NCBI GenBank assembly: GCA_002409145.1
Contig: DHUL01000090.1
Coordinates: forward strand, 65,761 to 129,760
Origin: Bacteroidales bacterium UBA5235
GTDB lineage: Bacteria; Bacteroidota; Bacteroidia; Bacteroidales; VadinHA17
Length of the DNA: 64,000 nucleotides
Direction of reading: 5' to 3'
The position numbers were made by a program, and so were the translations under genes. This document shows, one piece after another, positions 56,300 through 64,000 of this stretch; the first letter of the stretch is position 1, and every line of letters begins with the position of its first letter. The notes under the pieces are model-generated. The model saw nothing but the letters and a program-made list of their open reading frames with translations. It was not told the DNA's origin and ran no database searches.

Positions 56300-56923
56300 A
56301 TGAAACCGCTGAAATTGCTTGCGTTTTTTATTATCCCGCTGGGGATAATCATTGCCGCTGTGCCGCCTGACAGGGTCAGGCACTTCAGGCTGACAGCCGA
56401 CGAGCTGCTGCAGGAAGCCGGGGCCGGAGTCCAGTTTGTTTCACCTGATGCGGTGGCTGACATGCTTGTGCAGAAAGACCCCTCACTGAGACTCATTGAC
56501 GTGCGCACACCTGAAGAGTATGATTCATTTCATATGGAGAACGCCATCAACATACCGCTGAGCAGTCTTCTGTCAGATGAGTATACTGATATCCTTAACC
56601 AGGATGCCTACATGAATATCTTCTATTCAAACGGCTCGGTTTATGCGAACCAGGCATGGATGATCACCAGGCAGCTCGGTTATGAGAATAATTTCGTGCT
56701 CGAGGGGGGATTAAATTACTGGTTTGGAAACATTCTGTCGCCGCAGGCGCCGTCGCAAACCAGCCCCAATGAGGAGTTTGCGAAGTACGACTTCCGCAAG
56801 AGCGCTGCTGCCGCACTGGGTGGAGGGAACATTGTAACCACAGAGGGAAGCGCAACGGCTGTCAGGGCTGCCAAACCCCCCGTGACGTCAAAGGCGAAGA
56901 AGAAGCCTTCGGGAGGGTGCTGA
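56300..56923 (+). CDS. Membrane-anchored rhodanese-like protein without catalytic Cys, with C-terminal Gly-Gly-Cys
   Basis: This 207-aa protein has an N-terminal signal/anchor helix (LKLLAFFIIPLGIIIAAV). The rhodanese fold spans about 45-145 (LRLIDVRTPEEYDSFHMENA, then INIPLSSL). At the active-site loop the expected Cys is Ser110 (IFYSNGSVYANQ, codon TCA at 56627-56629). After about residue 150 a flexible Ala/Lys-rich tail ends KKKPSGGC, so its only Cys is the last residue. It follows the YeeE/YedE pair by 119 bases. The tail Cys may act as a swinging persulfide carrier; that is inference. Confidence 0.8.
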   Translation: MKPLKLLAFFIIPLGIIIAAVPPDRVRHFRLTADELLQEAGAGVQFVSPDAVADMLVQKDPSLRLIDVRTPEEYDSFHMENAINIPLSSLLSDEYTDILNQDAYMNIFYSNGSVYANQAWMITRQLGYENNFVLEGGLNYWFGNILSPQAPSQTSPNEEFAKYDFRKSAAAALGGGNIVTTEGSATAVRAAKPPVTSKAKKKPSGGC

Positions 56924-56972
56924 TTTTTTGCGATAACCGAAAAATAATTTACATTTGCGCCTGCAAAGAGGC

Positions 56973-57044
56973 GGCCCTATAGTTCAATGGATAGAACGCG
57001 GGTTTCCTAAACCTGAAATCCAGGTTCGATTCCTGGTGGGGCTA
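56973..57044 (+). tRNA. tRNA-Arg (anticodon CCT)
   Basis: The cloverleaf folds fully: acceptor GGCCCTA with TGGGGCT, D arm GTTC/GAAC, anticodon stem CGGGT/ACCTG with loop TTCCTAA (anticodon CCT at 57006-57008), and T arm CCAGG/CCTGG with loop TTCGATT. The discriminator is A57044. CCA is not encoded. It reads AGG codons. Confidence 0.95.
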
Positions 57045-57066
57045 CTGAGACTGAGCGGGAGTGAGC

Positions 57067-57092
57067 GCGGGAGTGACATTCCCGCTTTTTTT
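57067..57092 (+). terminator. Rho-independent terminator after tRNA-Arg
   Basis: GCGGGA (57067-57072) pairs with TCCCGC (57080-57085), extended inward by G-T and T-A pairs, followed by seven T. It begins 22 bases after the tRNA. Confidence 0.85.
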
Positions 57093-57109
57093 CCCCCCGC
57101 ACATCAGTT

Positions 57110-60100
57110 TTAATCCCTGGCTACAATTATTTTTGACGCAAATAAACGCTCACCAACCCTGATCCGGAGGATGTATAACCCGGGTGTCAGCTTCTGTACA
57201 TTAAACTCCCTGTAAAGATGAGTTGTTTCACCGGCCTCGTTCATCCAGATAAGCTGACTGGCGGGGTTATATAGCTCGAGCCTTATATGTTCCGGTTGTT
57301 CCGGAATTGCCGTTATATACAGTATATCGGACACCGGATTCGGGAAAATCTTTACCGTTCCCGGGAATGCATTCAGATCTTCAATTCCGACTGATGACCG
57401 GACAACCACAGTATCAGCTGCCGTGCATCCGTGCAGATCGGTCACTCTCACCCAGTATCTTCCCCACTGTGTAACACTGTAGCTGCTGAGAACCGAATTA
57501 TCCTGCCACAGGTATGAAGCAAATCCTGTGCCTGCATCAAGAGTGACGGGCAGGGAAGAAATCCTGATTGTATCCAATCCCTGGCCTATATCAACGACAG
57601 GTACCCCCCACACGTTGATATTGCTGGTTATACTGTTGTTAAGAGCATTCCGGTCAGGATCCCAGGCGACTGACACACTGAGGTCATAGGTTGCCGGAGC
57701 AGAGAAATCATATTTAGAGGAGAAAGTCACAGTAATTGAACTGTCTGGCATAATCTTATCAGCCAGTGTAATGTTCTCAGAAGCGGGGGATCCACCGTTG
57801 ACTTCATAGGAGAGAGCCAGAATGCTTCCGGCAGCGATGCGGTAAAATCCCTTGTTCATTATCTCCACTGAGACATTTGTGTTTCCTGGAAGGACGCATG
57901 ACGATACCGGTGATTTAATTGAGGAGACTGAAATATCCGGAAGGTCAAAGACCACATAAACACTGTCATGTGTGACACAACCGTTGTCACCGGTGACTGC
58001 AACAGAGTACAAACCTCTTCCGGGCTCACCAACAGTGAAGTCTGCAGAATTACTCCCATCCTGCCACATGTAGGAGGCATATCCGGGTGTTGCTGACAGA
58101 ACAACAGGATTCAGTGACAGTATTGTGTCCCGGCCATTTCCTATATCAATAAGCGGACTACCCAGCACATCAACATCAATCGTAAGGGTGTCATTGGAAG
58201 GGATCAGGTCTGAGGAATATACAGTTGATGCTGAAATTGTATACCGGTCAGGTATGCTGAAATCCTCACCCTGTGTAAAAATATGTTCTATAACCGTGCC
58301 GTGTTCAAACAGCGCCCCTGGTGTTATGATCTCGGAGACAGCGGGTCGTCCGTTGAGTGAATATGATACGGTGATTGAAGTCCCCGGATCTATGTCCCAG
58401 TTACCAAAGTTCCTGATGGCGACCTTAATATGTTCGTCATTCCCCAGGGAGCAGGTGGTGGAAGGGTGAATAATTTCAGTTATGCCGACATCTGGAACTG
58501 CAAGTATCACCTGAACAGTTTCAAAGCCGGTACATCCATTGGCATCGGTCACGGTAACGCTGCAGACAGTTATACCCGGGGTATTGACAGTAAAGGTCCG
58601 GCCAGTGCTTCCGTCATGCCACAGGTACGAACTGAACCCGGGGCCTGCATCGAGTGTATACTCAAAACCGTGTACAACCTGGTAGTCATCACCAAGATCT
58701 ACAACCGGGGTTGCAAAAATTCCCACCGGCATGAGTATTGTATCATTTTCCGGCTTCATGTCTCCGGTAACTGATGCAAAAACTGCAAAATCATACCATT
58801 GACCCGCGGCTACAGCTGTCTTCTGTACAAATGTTATATCAAGGCTGTCACCCGGGAAGAAGTCGCTGTTGAGGGTGTGCGGTTCAATTATGTCCGTACC
58901 GTTGTCGACCTTGTATCCGGTTGTAATTGTTTTGCCGGCTGTTATAGTGATATTGCCCCTGTTTATCAGCCTCATAGATACTGTTATATTGTCCGATAAT
59001 CCGCAGGATGTTTCAGGTGAAAGTATCCGGGCAATCCTGATGTCGGTCACATTCAGAATAACATTGACAGTGTCAGATGAAATGCATCCATGTTCATCGC
59101 TTACAGTAACATAGTATTGTCCTGACCCTGGTTCAGTGACAACAAAGTTGTCTGATGCGGAATCATCCTGCCAGAGGTAACTGGAATATCCGGCTGGTGC
59201 AGCAAGAGGATATTCCGTTGCTGTAAGGATAATATCTGGTCCGAGATCCACCGGAGGATATCCGAATACTTCGAGGTCATAATTCAGGGTATCGTTGAGG
59301 TGATGTGTATCATCCTGGTAACGGGTAAATAGTTTGAGGTTATATGTTCCCGGCATGGAGAGATCAGCAGTAGTTGAAAATGTATAACTGACAGATGCCC
59401 CTGGTACAATCCTGGCCGGAACAAGCAGGGTGTCGCGCAGTAACGCGCTGTTTATATTGCGATAAACAAATACTGTATCACCCACTTCGACTGTGTCAGT
59501 TCCGAAATTTGTTATTTCAGCAATGACCGGGGTATCAGAGCCAAGCTCACATGCGGAAAGGGGAGCGATCAGCCGGCTGATCCCGACATCAGCAATCAGG
59601 GCAGTAATCCTGATTGTGTCAGATGCTGTACAGCCGAAACTGTTTGTTACCCTGACCCAATATTTTCCCTGTGCCGGCACATGGAATAAAGAGTCTGTTG
59701 AGTTATCCTGCCACAGGTAGTTTTGTCCCGAGGTTCCGGAATAAGCTCTGAGTGTCACGGTATCCGGCCGGACAGTTGACAGGTCGTTTCCAAGATTCAC
59801 AAACGGCTTATGGACCTGAATCAGTTTCTGAACGGTGTCATTTGATACCGCCCTGTAGAAGAAAGGATCGGGTTCTATGGCATAAACCGTTGTCAGGTAA
59901 TCACCGCTTGCGCTAAAGTCAAATTGCCGGGTCAAATTGAAATCCCTGGTCTCACCTGCAGCCAGTGGCTGTGAGAGGAAGATAGTTTCCTCGGCCAGTT
60001 CAATTTCTCCTGACCGGTCAATGTGATATCCAATTCGTATAGAGTCCCCGGCACTCATTGTGCCCACTCCGGTATTTCTGATTCTGAGAGTGAATCGCTG

Positions 60101-63100
60101 GTCGGGAGCCAGTTCACATGCGGTGAAGGGTGACAAAATATCCACAATACTGACATCGGAGGGCGCCTCATAGAGCCGTACATCGTCAAGAGCCACTCCG
60201 TCATATTGGTTGTTGAACTTATCAGCCTTGAATTTCAGTCTGAACTGAACGTTGTTGCGTCCGGCAAGGGTGGAGGACAGGAGATGTCTTACGGTCATCC
60301 ATGATCCGCTTTGTCCGCTCCACCCGTCAGTGCCAAGTGCGGAGACATACTTTCCGCTATACCAGTTCCAGTAGGCGTCAAATCCGGAATTTTCTGATAT
60401 GGTTATCCAGCTGTGGCCGTCATCAACCGAGTAGAGCAGTGTGGAACCGTCAGCACCTTCTTCAGTATCCACCCGGAGCCTGGCTTCAAAGACCGGGTGA
60501 ATAAGGCCGGATAAGTCATAGGATGGTGAATTCAGGAGTGCCTCACTGTCACTGATAAGGTCACCGTAAAGAGTAACATCGTCTATACTCAATCCCTGGG
60601 CTGTTGTTCCAGAAGCTGAGGAAGAAAATAGTGAGAACCTGAACCTGAAGGAACCGGTTGAGGACAGGGAATCCGGGATTTCAATATGCCTGTATGTGAA
60701 TTCCTGGTCCATGATAGCACTCCCACTGTTTTTCCATATGGTCACCCAGGTGGCGCCATTGTCTGAACTTGCCTGGAAACTTACCGAATCACCACTCTGA
60801 ACAGTAATCATCGATTGGTATTCGACTTTTAGGTTGCTGTAACTGCTGACGTCAAATGAGGGTGAGGTTGCTGTATACTGGGTAGCAGCTGTTATTCCGT
60901 TCTCATACAGGTGCGGCAACGTTCCCCGGCCTGTAATGTCGGTTCCGATGCAATAATATCCGGAATATGCAAAATATGGAAGAAATACATAATCAGGGGT
61001 ACCGCGTTCAAATTCGCCGGTAAATGTCCAACCTCTGTCAGATTCAAAGTCATCCTGGAAGATTATTGCATTTGCACTGGTAATCAGGTCACCGTATGTT
61101 GAGGTCAGCCCTGTCACCCAGCTTTTTGTCCCTGATGAGGCATTGTTGATTGTGTTTCCGGCAGGCACTCCATATTCCCACATAGGGTTTCCCGAAGGCC
61201 TCCAGTAACCGTTGCCAGACTCAAAGGTTTCAAGGCAGGGTGGAACATATGTCGGGACGATGTAAACCTCTGTTGCTATCTGGTCATTGCCGGCAAACTG
61301 GTCACCAGGGAATATTGTTTTTGCAAGCACTGATGGTCTCGGTCCCGGTGCTGATAGATCCACCCTGGTTGAAAAGGTAAAAAGTGCAGATCCGCCGACC
61401 GGGATATCATCATTCATTGTGTTTGTCACCCATGTAAGACCACCGTCAAACGAATAGGCAACCGGTACGGGATCTGTCACCGGAGCGCCTCCTAAGTTGG
61501 AAATTCTCACAGTCACGGAGTCGGATGAAGTATGTCCGCTTCCGCTGAGGGGGTAAATCCATTCTGAAACACCCACGTCGCGGGTGATGAATTCGCCTGT
61601 GAGGTAAACATCATCAATGTTCCATCCGGAGTAGTTGTTAAAGCCGTCAGTAGGCCCCATGGTGTATCTGAACATCAGATTATTTGTCCGGGAGAAGTTT
61701 TCCGGAATTGTTATATGCTGTGTTGACCACATGTAGTCATTGAGATACGATGAGCTCTCCCAGACCGGGTGCCAAGTAATGCCGTTGTCAATACTCACAT
61801 CCACCGAGGCGTGGTCCCAGACTTCGATGTTCAGCTGCCTCTGGAAGAAGAGGCTGAGGTTTTTGTAATAGTAGAGGTCAAGTACAGGTGAAGTTGCATG
61901 ATATGATGATGACTCGCTTAAGTCAGGTTCATACTTGTAGGGATACATCCCCAGGCCAGTGAGATCAGTCCCGAGGGAGTTGACACCCCGGAATGCTGAG
62001 GCCGGATCCGGGTTGCCGGGATCTCCGCCCTGCCCCGATGGCTGTCCGACCTCAAACTCACCTGTCAGCGTCCATCCATGGGCTCCTTCAAAGCCCTGGT
62101 AATATTGGGTTGAATACACTGTCCGCGCGCCCGCGGGAGACAATTCCACAGAGGGGTAGAGAGTGTCGTTTGCCAGGATGCTGTTGGCTGCAAGTTTTGC
62201 ATCAAGTACGTGTCCATATTCAACATCGTACTTCAGGTCATAGGTCAGCCATATATATGAGTTTCCCGGCGGCAGGATATAGTTCAGCCCGGTAAATTCA
62301 GCCACTCCGCCGGTGAAATTGCCAGGTGATCCTAGCTGAGTCTCAGTACTGAATACCTGGCTGGTGGTGGAATACAGTCTGACACCTCCAGGGATAATAT
62401 CATTATCGGATGTATTAAGGGAATTGAATTTTATGCTCTGAAGTCTTGCAGTATCGCTGTTGCCGAGTACCGTAAAGTCAAGCCTCATCACCGGCACATC
62501 CGGAGTTCCTGAAGCGACATACTGCGAAAACGGTTGTCTTGCATCTATCTCCCTGATCCACATCGGCTGAAGGCCTGTCGATTCCACGGTAATGTTGTCG
62601 ATGCAGGTTCCGAATCCCCACCGGGTCTGCCCCTCAAATGCCAGATAATATGTTGCGGAGGGATTGGGGAGCGACAGGGTCTGAAGCTCCCAGCTGTAGA
62701 CCGGGTCAAGAAAAGCATGCAGAAGCACCCATGGCGCACTTTCCGATACCTTATAGTAAACCCTGAGTATGTCCCAGCCGTTTGAACCTTCAAAATTCCA
62801 CGGTATCTGGCAGAGATAAAAACTCAGTTCCACTGATGCTCCGCCGAGCAGATTCATAGGAGGGGTTATAAGTTTGGTCCGCTCATTTCCGTCTCCCTGC
62901 TTGAAGAATATTGCATTATATGTCCCCGAATATGCTGCAGGAGGATTACGGGTTATGTCCAGTTCCCAGGCAGGAACCAGCCAGTTGTTGTCATTCGGGC
63001 TATGACCACCGTTCCTGTAGCGCCATGGCTCTGTTCCGATCACACCCTCCTCTGTCCATCCATCAGGTCTGGCCCCCAGCTCGAAGCCCTCGGACAGATA

Positions 63101-63193
63101 AACCTGTGAATGCAGCAGAGATGCCTGAAATAATAAAATGAATATTACCAATAGCCTGGCTGATTCCGTTATCAAAGATTTCAGTCCGAACAT
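57110..63193 (-). CDS. Giant secreted T9SS cargo protein with tandem repeats
   Basis: This 2027-aa protein has a signal peptide (about 1-29, ending LLHSQ) and a T9SS type A sorting domain at the end (VKIFPNPVSDILYITA). The N-terminal half holds several MAM/choice-of-anchor-J-like lectin-fold units (WNFEGSNGWDILRVYYKV; SGWNIDDVYLTGEF). The C-terminal half has five tandem repeats of about 155-170 residues. Each pairs a CARDB-like segment (SxCxL...I-x-N-x-G) with an Ig-like segment (SYLWQDxS ... VTDxxGCxAxDTV). The protein is probably a surface adhesin or matrix component exported by T9SS. It is divergent from the IgGFc-like gene. Confidence 0.85.
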   Translation of the reverse strand: MFGLKSLITESARLLVIFILLFQASLLHSQVYLSEGFELGARPDGWTEEGVIGTEPWRYRNGGHSPNDNNWLVPAWELDITRNPPAAYSGTYNAIFFKQGDGNERTKLITPPMNLLGGASVELSFYLCQIPWNFEGSNGWDILRVYYKVSESAPWVLLHAFLDPVYSWELQTLSLPNPSATYYLAFEGQTRWGFGTCIDNITVESTGLQPMWIREIDARQPFSQYVASGTPDVPVMRLDFTVLGNSDTARLQSIKFNSLNTSDNDIIPGGVRLYSTTSQVFSTETQLGSPGNFTGGVAEFTGLNYILPPGNSYIWLTYDLKYDVEYGHVLDAKLAANSILANDTLYPSVELSPAGARTVYSTQYYQGFEGAHGWTLTGEFEVGQPSGQGGDPGNPDPASAFRGVNSLGTDLTGLGMYPYKYEPDLSESSSYHATSPVLDLYYYKNLSLFFQRQLNIEVWDHASVDVSIDNGITWHPVWESSSYLNDYMWSTQHITIPENFSRTNNLMFRYTMGPTDGFNNYSGWNIDDVYLTGEFITRDVGVSEWIYPLSGSGHTSSDSVTVRISNLGGAPVTDPVPVAYSFDGGLTWVTNTMNDDIPVGGSALFTFSTRVDLSAPGPRPSVLAKTIFPGDQFAGNDQIATEVYIVPTYVPPCLETFESGNGYWRPSGNPMWEYGVPAGNTINNASSGTKSWVTGLTSTYGDLITSANAIIFQDDFESDRGWTFTGEFERGTPDYVFLPYFAYSGYYCIGTDITGRGTLPHLYENGITAATQYTATSPSFDVSSYSNLKVEYQSMITVQSGDSVSFQASSDNGATWVTIWKNSGSAIMDQEFTYRHIEIPDSLSSTGSFRFRFSLFSSSASGTTAQGLSIDDVTLYGDLISDSEALLNSPSYDLSGLIHPVFEARLRVDTEEGADGSTLLYSVDDGHSWITISENSGFDAYWNWYSGKYVSALGTDGWSGQSGSWMTVRHLLSSTLAGRNNVQFRLKFKADKFNNQYDGVALDDVRLYEAPSDVSIVDILSPFTACELAPDQRFTLRIRNTGVGTMSAGDSIRIGYHIDRSGEIELAEETIFLSQPLAAGETRDFNLTRQFDFSASGDYLTTVYAIEPDPFFYRAVSNDTVQKLIQVHKPFVNLGNDLSTVRPDTVTLRAYSGTSGQNYLWQDNSTDSLFHVPAQGKYWVRVTNSFGCTASDTIRITALIADVGISRLIAPLSACELGSDTPVIAEITNFGTDTVEVGDTVFVYRNINSALLRDTLLVPARIVPGASVSYTFSTTADLSMPGTYNLKLFTRYQDDTHHLNDTLNYDLEVFGYPPVDLGPDIILTATEYPLAAPAGYSSYLWQDDSASDNFVVTEPGSGQYYVTVSDEHGCISSDTVNVILNVTDIRIARILSPETSCGLSDNITVSMRLINRGNITITAGKTITTGYKVDNGTDIIEPHTLNSDFFPGDSLDITFVQKTAVAAGQWYDFAVFASVTGDMKPENDTILMPVGIFATPVVDLGDDYQVVHGFEYTLDAGPGFSSYLWHDGSTGRTFTVNTPGITVCSVTVTDANGCTGFETVQVILAVPDVGITEIIHPSTTCSLGNDEHIKVAIRNFGNWDIDPGTSITVSYSLNGRPAVSEIITPGALFEHGTVIEHIFTQGEDFSIPDRYTISASTVYSSDLIPSNDTLTIDVDVLGSPLIDIGNGRDTILSLNPVVLSATPGYASYMWQDGSNSADFTVGEPGRGLYSVAVTGDNGCVTHDSVYVVFDLPDISVSSIKSPVSSCVLPGNTNVSVEIMNKGFYRIAAGSILALSYEVNGGSPASENITLADKIMPDSSITVTFSSKYDFSAPATYDLSVSVAWDPDRNALNNSITSNINVWGVPVVDIGQGLDTIRISSLPVTLDAGTGFASYLWQDNSVLSSYSVTQWGRYWVRVTDLHGCTAADTVVVRSSVGIEDLNAFPGTVKIFPNPVSDILYITAIPEQPEHIRLELYNPASQLIWMNEAGETTHLYREFNVQKLTPGLYILRIRVGERLFASKIIVARD

Positions 63194-63279
63194 ATTACTT
63201 CTTTAATTTCCCGTCAGGGCAACATAGTTATCCGTTTTTACGTATAAATTCTAAATATGTTTAATTTTACGGACTGGTT

Positions 63280-64000
63280 TTGAAAACTAAACTCCGTTAC
63301 CTCAAATACAAGTTAGTTGTCAGCAGTGCTTTGGCAGCATTATTGCTGACAATGTCGACTCAGGTAAATGCCCAGGTAGATACCGAGTTCTGGTTCGTTG
63401 TGCCGGAATTGTCACATCGCGGCAATACAGGAGGAACACCCGGAACATTAAGGATGGCAACGCTTGAGCTGCCCGCCACGGTAACAATCAGCATGCCGGC
63501 CAATCCATACCATCCAACTCTTAACCCGGGCGGTTTCCAGGATAGAGTCATCGATATAGCTGCAAATTCAACCGCTGCAGTCGATCTCACCTCTCTGATT
63601 GACATAGCGACTAACCCCGACAATAACCGCCTTGAAAACAAGCCTCTTACGGTTGACGGAATAAATAACTTCGGGCTGCACATCACATCCACAAACATGA
63701 TTACCTGCTACTGGGAGGTAAATTATATCTACGGATCTGACCTTTGGACACTCAAGGGACGCAACGCGAAGGGAACTTTGTTCTACACACCCTTCCAGAC
63801 CTTTTACAACAACAGGAACCTTACACCGAGAGCATATTCTGCAATAGATATCGTTGCCACTGCTGACAATACCCAGGTGACAATAACCCTGCCTCAGGGG
63901 AAACAGGCCAGTTTCGGCTCCCTTCTTTATTCAATCCCTGCCGGCGGTACATATACGGTTACCCTTAACAGGGGACAGACGTTTTCCGTTTTTCCGTACA
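63280..64000 (+). CDS. IgGFc-binding-domain-like secreted protein, 3'-truncated by window end
   Basis: A continuous frame of 240 codons runs off the right edge. There is no in-frame ATG near the front; TTG at 63280 starts a signal peptide that ends near TQVNAQ. The mature part (DTEFWFVVPELSHRG; TYTVTLNRGQTFSV) matches the start of IgGFc-binding-like domains found in Bacteroidota T9SS surface proteins. It is divergent from the giant T9SS gene, with an 86-base shared gap. Confidence 0.75.
   Translation, partial: MKTKLRYLKYKLVVSSALAALLLTMSTQVNAQVDTEFWFVVPELSHRGNTGGTPGTLRMATLELPATVTISMPANPYHPTLNPGGFQDRVIDIAANSTAAVDLTSLIDIATNPDNNRLENKPLTVDGINNFGLHITSTNMITCYWEVNYIYGSDLWTLKGRNAKGTLFYTPFQTFYNNRNLTPRAYSAIDIVATADNTQVTITLPQGKQASFGSLLYSIPAGGTYTVTLNRGQTFSVFPY

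Overview
The window is a chromosomal stretch of a Bacteroidota bacterium, probably Bacteroidales or a close relative. The evidence is a type IX secretion (T9SS) C-terminal sorting domain on a giant secreted protein, several -7 boxes matching the Bacteroidota consensus TAnnTTTG, HQLGTP-type and LytS-type sensor kinases, a DUF2723 membrane protein, LiaF-like proteins next to a LytTR regulator, and a bactofilin gene leading into the ATP synthase genes. I see no phage, insertion sequence, CRISPR array or rRNA. One tRNA gene, tRNA-Arg(CCT), is present.

Layout. 1-3179 (+): the 3' part of a hybrid histidine kinase whose phospho-acceptor His is replaced by Phe, overlapping mnmH. 3181-8948 (-): pepE, an AsmA-like protein, a sensor kinase and a U32 peptidase, in one operon. 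9144-11627 (-): an ECF sigma factor, a membrane protein likely to be its anti-sigma factor, and an outer-membrane barrel, behind an ECF-like promoter. 11763-13349 (-): a GH16-fold protein with four N-terminal repeats and no catalytic glutamates. 13499-14386 (+): a P4-type acid phosphatase lipoprotein. 14627-17074 (+): a BlaI/M56 pair behind a promoter flanked and overlapped by two dyads. 17415-24394 (+): a TetR-controlled operon with a LolA-like protein, two FtsX-type permeases, an ATPase, an outer-membrane barrel and a membrane methyltransferase. 24423-28485: a YugP-like protease (-), yidD (+) and a LiaF-like/LytS/LytTR envelope-sensing operon (-). 28667-31358 (+): DUF177, rpmF, plsX, fabH.

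31445-41717 (+) is the ATP synthase region: bactofilin, AtpZ/I-like proteins, atpBEFHAG, a polyprenyl synthetase, atpDC and an aromatic amino acid decarboxylase. 41676-44543 (-) encodes a protease-propeller-barrel protein, and 44652-47870 (+) the DUF2723 protein. A terminator element built of inverted heptamer repeats follows, then a single-domain response regulator, a small Cys-rich lipoprotein, a small membrane protein and ettA. 51299-56923 (+) is a sulfur-compound respiration operon: a Tat-exported molybdoenzyme, an FeS subunit, NrfD, two YeeE/YedE halves and a Cys-less rhodanese ending in Gly-Gly-Cys. The window ends with tRNA-Arg, a 2027-aa T9SS cargo protein (-) and the 5' part of an IgGFc-binding-like secreted protein (+).

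The least explained items are the inactive-looking GH16 protein with repeats, the rhodanese with a C-terminal Cys tail, the His-less hybrid kinase, and the self-contained LolA/FtsX/barrel exporter with its twin TetR operators.
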